The notes under the pieces were generated by a model that had not been told where the DNA came from, ran no database searches, and saw only the letters and a list, made by a program, of their open reading frames with translations. 64,000 nucleotides of DNA from Methylophaga pinxianii. Its GTDB lineage: Bacteria; Pseudomonadota; Gammaproteobacteria; Nitrosococcales; Methylophagaceae. The stretch is from contig NZ_JAJAEO010000180.1 of NCBI RefSeq assembly GCF_020447225.1, positions 1 through 64,000 on the forward strand. The letters run 5' to 3'. A program made the translations under genes and the position numbers. Positions 1 through 8,865 of the stretch are shown piece by piece; positions within the stretch are counted from its first letter, which is position 1; every line of letters begins with the position of its first letter.

Positions 1-335
1 CGGTTCAAACGGCTATTGAAAATGGTATCAGCGAACTTGCCGATCGACTGGGGCGACGACTCAATATGGCCCTAAGTGAGACTGGTGAATCAGCGCTGGT
101 CATTCAAGTCAGCGATGTGCACGATTATGCCGGCTACAGTCGACTGATGGATTACCTGGGGAGTTTACAGGCTGTATCGGATATTAAAGTTGGCAGTTTA
201 GGCAGTGAAAAACTTGATTTGGTTTTACGTATTCAAGCTGAGCCTGAAAAATTCCGACAATTGCTGTCAATGGGACGAGTAATACAGCCGAATAATGCTG
301 ATAATAGTGGCTCGCAATATCGGTTATTACCTTGA
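1..335 (+). CDS. DUF2066-type protein, C-terminal part (5' end outside window)
   Basis: The frame is open from the first bases of the window (codons in phase with base 3) and runs to TGA at 333-335, so this is the tail of a longer gene and the ATG at 66 is internal. The visible end, about 110 residues, carries alternating hydrophobic strands and a charged helix, as at the C-terminus of DUF2066 proteins, which often sit upstream of hda in gammaproteobacteria. Its function is unknown. The stop overlaps the TTG start of the next gene by 4 bp, so the two are probably translationally coupled. The family call rests on context and a short fragment and is moderate. Confidence 0.55.
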   Translation, partial: VQTAIENGISELADRLGRRLNMALSETGESALVIQVSDVHDYAGYSRLMDYLGSLQAVSDIKVGSLGSEKLDLVLRIQAEPEKFRQLLSMGRVIQPNNADNSGSQYRLLP

Positions 336-889
336 ATAGAAGGGATATTCCCAATCTCATTTGCGTATTTCGAATCTTATTGGTTGGACCTATCGTCTGG
401 CTAATGCTCGAAGAAAAATTTTCCATGGCATTAATACTGGTGGCGATTGCCGGTCTATCTGATGGTGTGGATGGATTTTTGGCAAGACATTTTGCCTGGC
501 AAAGCCGTCTTGGAACCATCCTCGATCCCTTAGCCGATAAACTGCTTCTGGTCGCGACATTCGCAACATTAACCTATATGCAGCTATTGCCATTGTGGCT
601 ATTATTGTTGGTGTTTGGCCGTGACTTGCTCATCATTTGTGGGGCTTTGATCTATCATTTCAAGTTCGGTGAATATGAGCTGTCTCCGCTCTGGAGCAGT
701 AAAATCAATACAGTTTTTCAAATTGCTTTAGTTTTGCTTGTTATCCTACAACAAGAGTGGCTTCCGCAAGCAGCGGTATGGAGCACAACCTTAATCTGGC
801 TGGTAGTGGCGAGCGTCATTATCAGTGGCAGTGAATATATCGTGGTTTGGGGGAAAAACGCGTGGCGTCAGATGAAAAAAAACTCATGA
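332..889 (+). CDS. CDP-alcohol phosphatidyltransferase family membrane protein (PgsA-like)
   Basis: An integral membrane enzyme of about 185 residues, predicted to move a phosphatidyl group from a CDP-lipid to an alcohol in the inner membrane. The family signature D-G-x2-A-R-x8-G-x3-D-x3-D is complete (DGVDGFLAR through DPLAD, roughly residues 44-70), and several hydrophobic segments follow. The TTG at 332 is preferred because the family's N-terminal IPNLICVFR-type segment would be lost from later starts. The frame overlaps its neighbours on both sides by 4 bp or less. Substrate cannot be fixed from sequence: phosphatidylglycerophosphate synthase or a cardiolipin-synthase-like activity are both possible. 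It differs from the serine-specific PssA at 14790. Confidence 0.82.
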   Translation: MNRRDIPNLICVFRILLVGPIVWLMLEEKFSMALILVAIAGLSDGVDGFLARHFAWQSRLGTILDPLADKLLLVATFATLTYMQLLPLWLLLLVFGRDLLIICGALIYHFKFGEYELSPLWSSKINTVFQIALVLLVILQQEWLPQAAVWSTTLIWLVVASVIISGSEYIVVWGKNAWRQMKKNS

Positions 890-1932
890 GTGATACCAAT
901 AAATTTTTGCTTTTGGGTGTATTGGTTGTATGTGGTTGGCTGGTTATGGAGTTATCTTCGGTCTTAACGCCATTTTTCATTGCGGCTTTATTTGCTTATC
1001 TGGGCGATCCGTTAGTCGATAAGCTCGAAAAATACCGTATGTCCCGCACGGTTGCGGTATGTGCTGTGTTTGGCATGTTTTTGCTTACAGCTCTGATATT
1101 ACTGCTGATTTTTATCCCTATGTTAAGTGCTCAGCTGGTTTCATTGTTTGAAAAGCTGCCTAATTATCTGGATCGCCTGCAAACTTCAATGGAGCTGTTG
1201 TTACAACGCGTTGGTTTGTCTTCCGATATCCTCAATTTCAATACCATAAAAACAGCCTTACAGGACTACTGGTCAGAGGCAGGTAAAATTGCGACAAATC
1301 TAGTGGGTTATATGTCGCGTTCCGGCCTGGCGATATTGCAATGGCTAACAAATCTTGTCCTGATTCCCGTTCTCACTTTTTATCTCTTAAGAGATTGGGA
1401 TGATATCGTGGTCAAATTCCGCGAATTATTACCTCGGGATAAAGAAGACAAGATCACACAAATCGCTATTGAATGTGACGATATGCTGGCCGGTTTCTTA
1501 CGGGGGCAATTAATGGTCATGCTGGCATTAGCCATCATCTACAGCATCGGGTTAACATTTATCGGTCTGGATCTCGCCTTATTATTAGGCGTGGTGGCTG
1601 GTATTGTGAGTTTTGTACCGTATTTAGGACTGGTCGTGGGAATCGTCCTGGCGGGTTTAGCAGCCTATTTACAGTTTCAGGAGTGGTTACCGGTATTATT
1701 GGTGGTTTTGGTATTTGGTTTTGCTCAAGCCATTGAGGGCATGTTCTTAACCCCTCGTTTTGTTGGCGAGCGGATTGGTTTACATCCTGTCGCTGTCATT
1801 TTTGCCGTTATGGCCGGTGGTACTTTGTTTGGATTTGTAGGTGTGTTGCTGGCTTTGCCGGTTGCGGCCGTGGTGATGGTATTATTACGACATGCTCATG
1901 ATCGTTATTTGAATAGTCACCTGTACTCTTAA
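886..1932 (+). CDS. AI-2E family / PerM-like membrane permease
   Basis: A polytopic inner-membrane protein of 348 residues from the AI-2E transporter family (PerM/YdgG type). Hydrophobic segments lie at the N-terminus (around residues 5-30 and 60-85), then a soluble helical part, then a cluster of helices from about 145 to the end containing the family's glycine- and proline-rich segments (SFVPYLG near residue 245, and PRFVGERIGLHP near 295). The ATG at 886 overlaps the upstream TGA (ATGA). A longer frame opens at 847 but would sit 40 bp inside the previous gene. Members export quorum signals or act in Na+/H+ exchange; the substrate here is unknown. Confidence 0.85.
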   Translation: MSDTNKFLLLGVLVVCGWLVMELSSVLTPFFIAALFAYLGDPLVDKLEKYRMSRTVAVCAVFGMFLLTALILLLIFIPMLSAQLVSLFEKLPNYLDRLQTSMELLLQRVGLSSDILNFNTIKTALQDYWSEAGKIATNLVGYMSRSGLAILQWLTNLVLIPVLTFYLLRDWDDIVVKFRELLPRDKEDKITQIAIECDDMLAGFLRGQLMVMLALAIIYSIGLTFIGLDLALLLGVVAGIVSFVPYLGLVVGIVLAGLAAYLQFQEWLPVLLVVLVFGFAQAIEGMFLTPRFVGERIGLHPVAVIFAVMAGGTLFGFVGVLLALPVAAVVMVLLRHAHDRYLNSHLYS

Positions 1933-1943
1933 GTCGAATTGGA

Positions 1944-2648
1944 ATGAGCCAGCAAGAAACACAGTTAACCCTGCGTCTAACCCCGCCCGAAATTTTCAGA
2001 ATTGATAATTTTATATTTGAAAACGAGGAGTTGGAATCTGTAGTTGAGGCTTTTTGTACTGAGCTTAAACCTGATTTTCTGTATCTTTGGGGTGAAGCGG
2101 GGGTAGGGAAAACCCATTTAAATCTGGCTGTAGCGGAGCAACTCCAGCAGCGCGGACATGCAGTGAGCTATATCAATCTACAGGAACTACGTGACACGGC
2201 TAAAGCCGAAGTATTGGCTTCATTAGTTCAAACAGATATTGTCTGCCTGGATGATCTGCAGGTAATTTGTGGTGACAGGGAATGGGAAGAAGCTTTATTT
2301 CATTGTTTTAACCGCTTGCGTGAACACGAACACAAATTATTGATTTGTGCGAACCAAAATCCGGCACAATTAGCTATCAAGCTCCCCGATCTGCGATCAA
2401 GACTTGCCACTGGCCTTATTTATCAATTGCCCGTTATGACGGATGCGTTGAAACAACAAGCGTTGATAAGCCATGCACAAAGCCGTGGATTAATTCTGCC
2501 AGAAGAAGTTGCTCAATATCTGTTACGTCATTACAGCCGTGATATGCCATCTCTAATGCTGGTATTACAACGATTGGATAAGGCCTCATTAAGGGCACAA
2601 CGAAGATTGACGATCCCCTTTGTAAGAGAAGTCATTCAACATGGCTGA
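1944..2648 (+). CDS. hda: DnaA regulatory inactivator Hda
   Basis: A 234-residue AAA+ protein resembling the ATPase part of DnaA without its DNA-binding domain. Hda, with the DNA-loaded sliding clamp, stimulates hydrolysis of DnaA-ATP and prevents re-initiation of replication. A QLTLRL segment at residues 7-12 matches the clamp-binding motif at the Hda N-terminus. Walker A is GEAGVGKT (50-57) and a Walker B-type LDD follows near residue 100. It starts 11 bp after the permease stop and overlaps the next frame by 8 bp. The length agrees with Escherichia Hda (about 233). Confidence 0.92.
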   Translation: MSQQETQLTLRLTPPEIFRIDNFIFENEELESVVEAFCTELKPDFLYLWGEAGVGKTHLNLAVAEQLQQRGHAVSYINLQELRDTAKAEVLASLVQTDIVCLDDLQVICGDREWEEALFHCFNRLREHEHKLLICANQNPAQLAIKLPDLRSRLATGLIYQLPVMTDALKQQALISHAQSRGLILPEEVAQYLLRHYSRDMPSLMLVLQRLDKASLRAQRRLTIPFVREVIQHG

Positions 2649-3573
2649 AAAGCCATCAATAACCATTATCTGGCCTGGCTTCGCGACGGCATTGCAAGAA
2701 ATTAATCAGTCTTTACTGCCTGCAGAATTGAAAAAATTGTTTAATAAAGCATCATTCAGCACTATCCCGCATTCATATGAACATGTTCTACTTCAGCAAT
2801 TTAGTGCAAGTCCTCTGGAAGATGCCGATTTACCCATGGCCTCTTTACGAAATCCTGACCAGTTAAGTCTGTGTGCGGACCCATGCTATCTTCATGCTGA
2901 TCGGGATCGCCTTTTATTATTTCCAATCAATGATTTAACTATGAATGAAGTCACCCGGCTTATGGCATGCGTGCAACCTTTGTTAAACGATTTTGATGCC
3001 CAGCTGGTACCCAATGACCTGAATCATTGGTCTATTTACCTGGAAAAGATGCCGGATATTGCTTTGACAGCAATGCCGTCACTAGTGGGTAAAACCGTTG
3101 CTGCGGCAATGCCTCATGGAGTAGAACAAAACGAATGGTTGCGATTAGGAAATGAAATTCAGATGGTTTTATTTGAGCATCCAGTCAATCAACAAAGACA
3201 ATCAGCCGGCAAGTTACCGGTCAATAGTCTCTGGTTTTGGGGAAAAGCAGCTTGGCAGCCGCTTACCAATGGCTGGAATCAGATCTACGGTGACACGAAC
3301 TTACTAAGATCGCTTGCCAAAGTGAGCACAGCCAGCTGTCAGTCGTTTTCTGAATGGCGACCTGCTAAACCTGGAACCGGAAAACAATTACTGATATTTC
3401 CTGAACTGGAATTTCAGAATAACTGGCCACAACGCTTGGCATTGATCAGCCAGCAACAAATAATGCCTTTGCTGCAAAAACTGCGGCGTTTTCAAATTCA
3501 GCAAATATCGCTCATCATTCCAGAACATGGCCACTACCAATGGCGTGGCCTAGATATGTGGAAACCCTGGTAA
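2641..3573 (+). CDS. Uncharacterised conserved protein between hda and recJ
   Basis: A 310-residue protein I do not recognise by function. It resembles a gammaproteobacterial family found beside recJ and sometimes annotated as a phosphoglycerate-mutase-related regulatory protein (COG4255 type). It has no signal peptide and no membrane segment. It is rich in Trp, including LNHWSIYLE near residue 122, LWFWGKAAW near 200 and a Trp-containing end. I see no intact metal-binding set of the alkaline-phosphatase/iPGM superfamily, so a catalytic role cannot be claimed. The ATG overlaps the hda end by 8 bp and the stop is 4 bp from recJ, so it is very likely cotranscribed with both. Confidence 0.72.
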   Translation: MAEKPSITIIWPGFATALQEINQSLLPAELKKLFNKASFSTIPHSYEHVLLQQFSASPLEDADLPMASLRNPDQLSLCADPCYLHADRDRLLLFPINDLTMNEVTRLMACVQPLLNDFDAQLVPNDLNHWSIYLEKMPDIALTAMPSLVGKTVAAAMPHGVEQNEWLRLGNEIQMVLFEHPVNQQRQSAGKLPVNSLWFWGKAAWQPLTNGWNQIYGDTNLLRSLAKVSTASCQSFSEWRPAKPGTGKQLLIFPELEFQNNWPQRLALISQQQIMPLLQKLRRFQIQQISLIIPEHGHYQWRGLDMWKPW

Positions 3574-3577
3574 CCGG

Positions 3578-5302
3578 ATGAAAATTCAACAACGCAACGC
3601 TGACAACTGGCATTTGTTGCCTGATAGCTGGCCCGAATGTATTCGCCGAATCCTGTCCGCACGCGGAATCAATACAGTAGATGAGTTAACTTTTGAACTG
3701 TCTGACTTACCCAAACCCGCGGAAATGTTGGGTATGGATGCTGCAGTGGCGCTGTTGATTGACGCATTACAGCAGCAATGGCATGTGATGATCGTGGCGG
3801 ACTTTGATAGTGATGGAGCAACCAGTTGTGCCGTAATGCTGCGTGGCTTAAGGATGATGGGGCTGCAAAATATCGATTTTATTGTGCCGAATCGATTTGT
3901 CCATGGATATGGTTTAACAACAGAATTACTAGGTGAAATTGATATTCAAAACCAACCAGATTTATTGATTACTGTTGATAACGGTATTGCCTGTCTGGAA
4001 GGTGTTGCACTTGCGAAACAACGTGGTATGCGAGTGTTAATTACAGATCATCACCTTGCCGGAGAACAATTGCCAACAGCCGATGCCATAGTGAATCCTA
4101 ATCAACCAGGCGATAACTTTCCCAGCAAAATGCTGGCAGGGGTGGGTGTAGCGTTTTATGTTTTACTGGGGTTGCGACAGGCACTACGTGATTTAAACTG
4201 GTTTGAATCGCAGCACTTGGCTGAACCACGTTTGGTCAACTTACTGGATTTGGTCGCATTGGGTACGGTCGCTGATGTGGTGCCATTAGATCGGCTCAAT
4301 CGGACATTTGTTGAGCTGGGACTGAAACGTATGCGCCAGGGAAGGGCGTGTGCAGGTATTCGTGCTTTATTGAACATTGCCGGGAAAGATCTTGAACGAT
4401 TGTCAGCACAGGACTTGGGCTTTGCCATTGCCCCCAGATTAAATGCAGCAGGCCGCATGGAAGATATGGGATTAGGCATTGATACATTGTTGACTGATAA
4501 CCATGGTATGGCTCAACAAGCAGCTCAGTTGCTGGATCAAATTAATATTGAACGACGTGCTGTTGAACAGACTATGCAGCTTGAAGCGTTGGCGATGTTG
4601 GATCAAGTTCAGTTAAATGCATCCAGTCATGCTGCAGCATATTGTTTATATGACGAAAACTGGCATCAGGGTGTTATAGGTTTGTTGGCGTCACGAATAA
4701 AAGAAAAGCTGCATCGACCTGTCATTGTGTTTGCTCCCGGCGAGCCAGGCGAGATAAAAGGTTCTGCCCGTTCAATCATCGGTGTGCATATTCGTGATGT
4801 GTTAGTGAATGTGTCCGCTAAATACCCTGATTTGATTTTACGTTTTGGTGGCCATGCTATGGCGGCAGGACTCACATTGCGACAAACGGATTTGCACTTA
4901 TTTGAGCAGGCATTTAGAGAAGCTGTAGAAACAAGCACCGATAAGGCTGTATTTGAACGTGCACTGTATTCGGATGGAGAATTAGCTGCAGAAGAACTTA
5001 ATTTGCAACTTGCTGAGCAATTGCCCGTTCTCGCACCATGGGGGCAAGCGTTTCCTGAACCCCAGTTTCATGGCCAGTTTGTCGTACAGAATTTCCGCCA
5101 TGTGGGCCAGCAAGCTGATCATCTGCGCCTGACCATCAAACTGGATGATGGGCGAGAAGTGACGGCTATGGCATTTCGTCAAACAGCACCAAAGTGGCTG
5201 ACAATCGGTCAAAAAGTTGGTTTGCATTATCGATTGGACGTTAATGAGTACAGACAAACCAAGTCGTTACAGTTACTGGTGGATAATCTTTTACCGAGTT
5301 AG
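3578..5302 (+). CDS. recJ: Single-stranded-DNA-specific exonuclease RecJ
   Basis: A 574-residue 5'-to-3' single-strand exonuclease of the DHH phosphoesterase superfamily, acting in RecF-pathway recombination, base excision and mismatch repair. The DHH-domain metal ligands are visible: DFDSDG (75-80), D134 in TVDNG and the DHH triplet (157-159). The DHHA1 part carries the GG-containing FGGHAMAAG motif near residue 425, followed by an OB-fold-like C-terminal region. The length is near the Escherichia enzyme (577). It starts 4 bp after the preceding gene, at the end of the hda-containing run. Confidence 0.96.
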   Translation: MKIQQRNADNWHLLPDSWPECIRRILSARGINTVDELTFELSDLPKPAEMLGMDAAVALLIDALQQQWHVMIVADFDSDGATSCAVMLRGLRMMGLQNIDFIVPNRFVHGYGLTTELLGEIDIQNQPDLLITVDNGIACLEGVALAKQRGMRVLITDHHLAGEQLPTADAIVNPNQPGDNFPSKMLAGVGVAFYVLLGLRQALRDLNWFESQHLAEPRLVNLLDLVALGTVADVVPLDRLNRTFVELGLKRMRQGRACAGIRALLNIAGKDLERLSAQDLGFAIAPRLNAAGRMEDMGLGIDTLLTDNHGMAQQAAQLLDQINIERRAVEQTMQLEALAMLDQVQLNASSHAAAYCLYDENWHQGVIGLLASRIKEKLHRPVIVFAPGEPGEIKGSARSIIGVHIRDVLVNVSAKYPDLILRFGGHAMAAGLTLRQTDLHLFEQAFREAVETSTDKAVFERALYSDGELAAEELNLQLAEQLPVLAPWGQAFPEPQFHGQFVVQNFRHVGQQADHLRLTIKLDDGREVTAMAFRQTAPKWLTIGQKVGLHYRLDVNEYRQTKSLQLLVDNLLPS

Positions 5303-5601
5303 CTTTCAAGCGTTTAGTTAGCAGTGACTGGCCGCTACCTATATATTTTTAAAATCACGATCAAAAGCTTTCTCCGTTAAAATGCAATTCAATTTGATAT
5401 TCGACTTCGTCAAAGAACTCTATTCAGCACGTGTTTTCTATTGCTAAAGAGGTTCAATGAGCAGGCTTCACTTTTTAATAAGATGGTATTCATTCATGGC
5501 AGTGGCACGAGTTTTAAATAATCAGATAAAAGTTGTCATTGCAATTAAAGCTGAAGATTTTTCGCCCGCTATCCACCAATCAACAAGAGGAATACAGCTG
5601 A
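5303..5601 (+). other. Intergenic region before dinG with one doubtful 50-codon frame
   Basis: A 299-base gap that is AT-rich in its first half. It contains one small frame, 5457-5609, of 50 codons preceded by AAAGAGG at good spacing; it would end 8 bases inside dinG. Its product has no recognisable domain and I cannot support it as a gene. I see no clear terminator after recJ and no LexA-type operator, which might be expected for a din gene. The dinG promoter presumably lies here. Confidence 0.4.
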
Positions 5602-7680
5602 GTGTTTGACGAAATATTCAGCAATATCAATAAGCTGATGCCGGATTTTAAAGCCAGGCCTCAGCAGATTGAAATGAGTCGATTTATTCATCAACGACTG
5701 CAACAATCACACAATCGAATGGCTGTGGTAGAAGCACCAACAGGAGTTGGCAAAACGCTGGCTTATTTGAGTGGTGCCATCGAAACGGCTTTGACAAGTA
5801 AAAAATTACTGGTCATCAGTACGGCTACAGTTAATCTGCAACAACAGCTTATTCAAAAAGATCTTCCACAATTTTCGGCGGCGTTGCCACAACCTGTTCG
5901 GTTTATGCAAATCAAAGGCCGTCGTCGCTATGTCTGCCCAAGCAAACTGGCTCAGATGGCCACTACGCCCGAGCAGCAAGACTTAACGCTGGATATTGAC
6001 CAGAAATACCAACAGGTATTGATGCAAACTCAAGCTAAAAATCTGTTTCAAGACTGGGATGAGCACCGTTGGGATGGTGACAGAGATAGCCGTACAGATG
6101 CCATTGATCCGGGCTTATGGCATGAAGTGTCTACTGACTCTGAAGGGTGTGCGGCAAAAAGTTGCCGATACTTTCTCAGTTGTCCGTATTATCTGCTACG
6201 AAAGGAAATGCAGACAGCTCAGGTAGTTGTGGTTAATCACGATCTATTGCTCAGCGACGCTGATTTGGGTGGGGGGCTTGTCTTACCCAACCCCGAAGAG
6301 CTGATTCTGGTATTTGATGAAGCACATAATTTGCCACAAAAAGCGTTGGGACATGCCGCCAAAGCCTTAAACTTTGCCCAGCTGTATCAGACAGTAGAAA
6401 CTGCCGATAGTCTGATGAAAAAATTGCCTACTGCACTGGCCTTCAGACAGCATGACTTTGGTTATATGTTTAAGGAAATTCGTCAGGATTTACCTGCGAT
6501 TGTCAGTCTCTTACAACAATTACTGGACATCCTGGGCAGTGATGCAACGGTAAATGAGATGATGGAAGGGCATGTCAGCGAGCCACGAATTTTTTGGGGC
6601 AGTCCATTACTCAATGCCTTGTTTATCCCCTGTCAAAATCTATTGCAACGTGCCAACTCTATCTATAAACATTTCTCGTTGATAGGCAAATGGATTAAAG
6701 AAGGGCTGGAGAAAACGCAGTTAAGCAATAAAGTGGGAGAAGCGTTATTGCCTCAAGTAGGAACAGTACAGAATATTTTTGGGTATCTGATTGATTTTAT
6801 GGCGTTGTTTCTTGATGAGGATAAGGCCGAGCGTCCACCTAATGTCCGCTGGTTGGCTCACGAACACTTTGCCAAACAATTAACTCTGGTGATTCATGCT
6901 GGACCAATGACTGCGGCTGGTTTTCTGGATCGCAGTTTGTGGCAGCGGGCATACGCTGTAGTGATGACTTCCGCCACACTACGCGGTATGGGGCTATTTC
7001 AGCGGTTTCGTGCCGATTGTGGTTTACAGCGTTACGATGAAAAACACTTTCTGGCACTGCCTTCACCGTTTAAATATCAGCAACAGGCGGTGCTAAAACT
7101 ACCAATGATGCAGCATTTACCCAATGAAAATCTGCCTCAATGGCAGCAGGAAGTTGTCAGCCAGCTCAACACAATTATTGATATTCAAGCTGCTACGCTG
7201 GTGCTGTTTACCTCGAGACAGGTCATGTTGCAGGTGTATAAGCAATTACCGCAATCATTACAGAACCGGATCCTTTTGCAAGGGGATCAGTTATCACCCA
7301 AAAATATGATTCTTAAACATATTCAGCGGATTGAAGCTGGGCATGGAAGTGTCATTTTTGGGATGGATCGTTTTGCTGAAGGGGTCGATTTGCCGGGTAA
7401 TTTGTGTACCCATGTGATTATTACCAAATTGCCTTTCCCGGTATTTACCCGTCCCATAGAACAGGCACGACAGGAGTGGATCCTCAAACGCGGTGGTCAG
7501 CCGTTTATCAGTTTGTCGTTACCTGCAGTCAGCGTGAAGTTGATTCAAGCCTGTGGTCGTCTATTACGAAAAGAAACTGACTCAGGGCAAATAACCATAC
7601 TGGATCGGCGTCTATTAACCAAAAATTACGGCAAACAGCTATTGTCACATTTACCGGATTATCAATTAATCACCGAATAA
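5602..7680 (+). CDS. dinG: ATP-dependent DNA helicase DinG
   Basis: A 692-residue superfamily 2, XPD-like 5'-to-3' helicase that unwinds R-loops and other structures where replication meets transcription. Walker A is APTGVGKT (45-52) and the DEAH box is 239-242. The iron-sulfur cysteines are C112, C183, C188 and C194, with the last three spaced exactly as in Escherichia DinG (C194, C199, C205). The C-terminal QACGRLLR and LLTKNYGK segments also match DinG rather than YoaA. The GTG at 5602 has an AAGAGGAA ribosome site about 10 bases upstream. A hairpin terminator follows directly. Confidence 0.94.
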   Translation: MFDEIFSNINKLMPDFKARPQQIEMSRFIHQRLQQSHNRMAVVEAPTGVGKTLAYLSGAIETALTSKKLLVISTATVNLQQQLIQKDLPQFSAALPQPVRFMQIKGRRRYVCPSKLAQMATTPEQQDLTLDIDQKYQQVLMQTQAKNLFQDWDEHRWDGDRDSRTDAIDPGLWHEVSTDSEGCAAKSCRYFLSCPYYLLRKEMQTAQVVVVNHDLLLSDADLGGGLVLPNPEELILVFDEAHNLPQKALGHAAKALNFAQLYQTVETADSLMKKLPTALAFRQHDFGYMFKEIRQDLPAIVSLLQQLLDILGSDATVNEMMEGHVSEPRIFWGSPLLNALFIPCQNLLQRANSIYKHFSLIGKWIKEGLEKTQLSNKVGEALLPQVGTVQNIFGYLIDFMALFLDEDKAERPPNVRWLAHEHFAKQLTLVIHAGPMTAAGFLDRSLWQRAYAVVMTSATLRGMGLFQRFRADCGLQRYDEKHFLALPSPFKYQQQAVLKLPMMQHLPNENLPQWQQEVVSQLNTIIDIQAATLVLFTSRQVMLQVYKQLPQSLQNRILLQGDQLSPKNMILKHIQRIEAGHGSVIFGMDRFAEGVDLPGNLCTHVIITKLPFPVFTRPIEQARQEWILKRGGQPFISLSLPAVSVKLIQACGRLLRKETDSGQITILDRRLLTKNYGKQLLSHLPDYQLITE

Positions 7681-7681
7681 A

Positions 7682-7703
7682 AAAGCCCGGGTAACCGGGC
7701 TTT
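7682..7703. terminator. Bidirectional intrinsic terminator between dinG and the parvulin gene
   Basis: A perfect 9-bp inverted repeat (AAAGCCCGG / CCGGGCTTT) with a 4-base loop lies between the stops of two convergent genes. A-rich sequence precedes it and TTT ends it, so it can act in both directions. Confidence 0.8.
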
Positions 7704-7722
7704 ATAGATAGGTTTTGCGAAG

Positions 7723-8004
7723 TTATTCGGTTCTACTGGTCACTTCCAGCAAATGATAACCAAACTGAGTTTTCACCGGCCCCTGAACTGTGTTGACGGG
7801 AGCGGAGAAGACGACTTTATCGAATTCCGGCACCATCATGCCTGGACCAAACTCGCCCAAATCACCACCTTGACGGCTGGAAGGGCAGGATGAATTTTCT
7901 TTGGCGACGGCAGCAAAATCGGCGCCTTCTTCAATTTCACGTTTCAGTTCCAGACAGATTTCTTCACTGTCCACCAGAATGTGTCTTGCGGTTGCTCTAG
8001 CCAT
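7723..8004 (-). CDS. ppiC: Parvulin-type peptidyl-prolyl cis-trans isomerase (PpiC-like)
   Basis: A 93-residue stand-alone parvulin domain, predicted to catalyse proline isomerisation in the cytoplasm. The N-terminal ARHILV strand with its active-site His, the central GGDLGEFGPGMM loop and the C-terminal TQFGYHLLEV segment with a second His are the family's conserved blocks. There is no signal peptide, and the length equals Escherichia PpiC (93). It lies 33 bp downstream of the DJ-1-like gene on the same strand and ends at the shared terminator. Confidence 0.93.
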   Translation of the reverse strand: MARATARHILVDSEEICLELKREIEEGADFAAVAKENSSCPSSRQGGDLGEFGPGMMVPEFDKVVFSAPVNTVQGPVKTQFGYHLLEVTSRTE

Positions 8005-8037
8005 ATTAGTTCCGTAATTAAATTGTAATTTGCCAGC

Positions 8038-8715
8038 TTAAGCCAGCTGTTTTAACAGGGCTTTGGCCGTAGCTTCTGATGAGGCCGGGTTTTGCCCTGT
8101 AATGAGTATGCCATCCGTAATCACGAATGAACTCCAGTCATCTCCTTTCTTGAAATCAGCACCACATTGTTTGAGTGCATCTTCAAGCAGAAAGGGTACA
8201 ACATCGGATAAGCCTACCGCATCTTCCTCGCTATTTGAAAATGCGGTGAGCTGTTTACCTTTGATCCATGGCTCATTACCAATAGTTTTAACATGCAATA
8301 ACGCTGCTGGTGCATGACAAACAGCTGCCACCGGTTTATTGGCCAGAATAAAACTTTCAATTAAGGCAATTGAATGTTTATCTTCGGTTAAATCCCATAA
8401 AGGACCATGTCCTCCGGGATAAAACACCGCATTGTAATCCGCGGCATGGATATCAGCTAATTTCACTGTATTTGCGAGCCGATTCTTCGCTTCAGCGTCA
8501 TTTTCAAAGCGTCGTGTATCATCTGTTTGAAAATCAGGCTGATTACTTTTGGGATCTAATGGTGGCTGTCCGCCCTTGGGTGAAGCCAGTTCAATTTCCA
8601 CCCCCGCATCTTTCATAACGTAATAAGGTGCTGCCAGTTCTTCTAACCAGAAGCCAGTTTTTTCACCAGTGTTGCCGAGCTTATCGTGAGAAGTCAGTAC
8701 CACTAATATTTTCAT
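8038..8715 (-). CDS. DJ-1/PfpI (HchA-like) superfamily protein
   Basis: A 225-residue protein with the class I glutamine-amidotransferase-like fold of the DJ-1/Hsp31 group. The nucleophile elbow AAVCHAPA gives Cys133 with His134, and an acidic pair at E25-E26 in WLEELAAPYY fits the glutamate of the Hsp31-like triad. Characterised relatives act as glutathione-independent glyoxalases, chaperones or deglycases, and the last activity is disputed. It starts with an ATG preceded by AGGAGAC on the minus strand. The divergent sulfhydrylase gene begins 150 bp away. Specific substrate is not predictable. Confidence 0.85.
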   Translation of the reverse strand: MKILVVLTSHDKLGNTGEKTGFWLEELAAPYYVMKDAGVEIELASPKGGQPPLDPKSNQPDFQTDDTRRFENDAEAKNRLANTVKLADIHAADYNAVFYPGGHGPLWDLTEDKHSIALIESFILANKPVAAVCHAPAALLHVKTIGNEPWIKGKQLTAFSNSEEDAVGLSDVVPFLLEDALKQCGADFKKGDDWSSFVITDGILITGQNPASSEATAKALLKQLA

Positions 8716-8865
8716 GATCGAGTCTCCTGAAATTTGTGGTTTTTAAGAAATTGGTATGATGCTGCTTATTTGATATGGGGATACGGCGATAAAGTTTCAA
8801 GCGATATTGCATTTCATTCACATCGTCGTACACTCAGAACACCATAATAACAGCGAGAGAAAAAC

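Noticed and set aside
2345-2542. 65-codon plus-strand frame inside hda
   Set aside because: Out-of-frame shadow of hda with no ribosome site or domain.
5503-5516. TGGCACG resembling a sigma-54 -24 element before dinG
   Set aside because: The -12 GC element is missing at the required spacing (TTAA in its place).
8716-8865. Possible SAM riboswitch or Met-box region before metY
   Set aside because: No conserved SAM-riboswitch core and no tandem AGACGTCT-type boxes were found in the gap.
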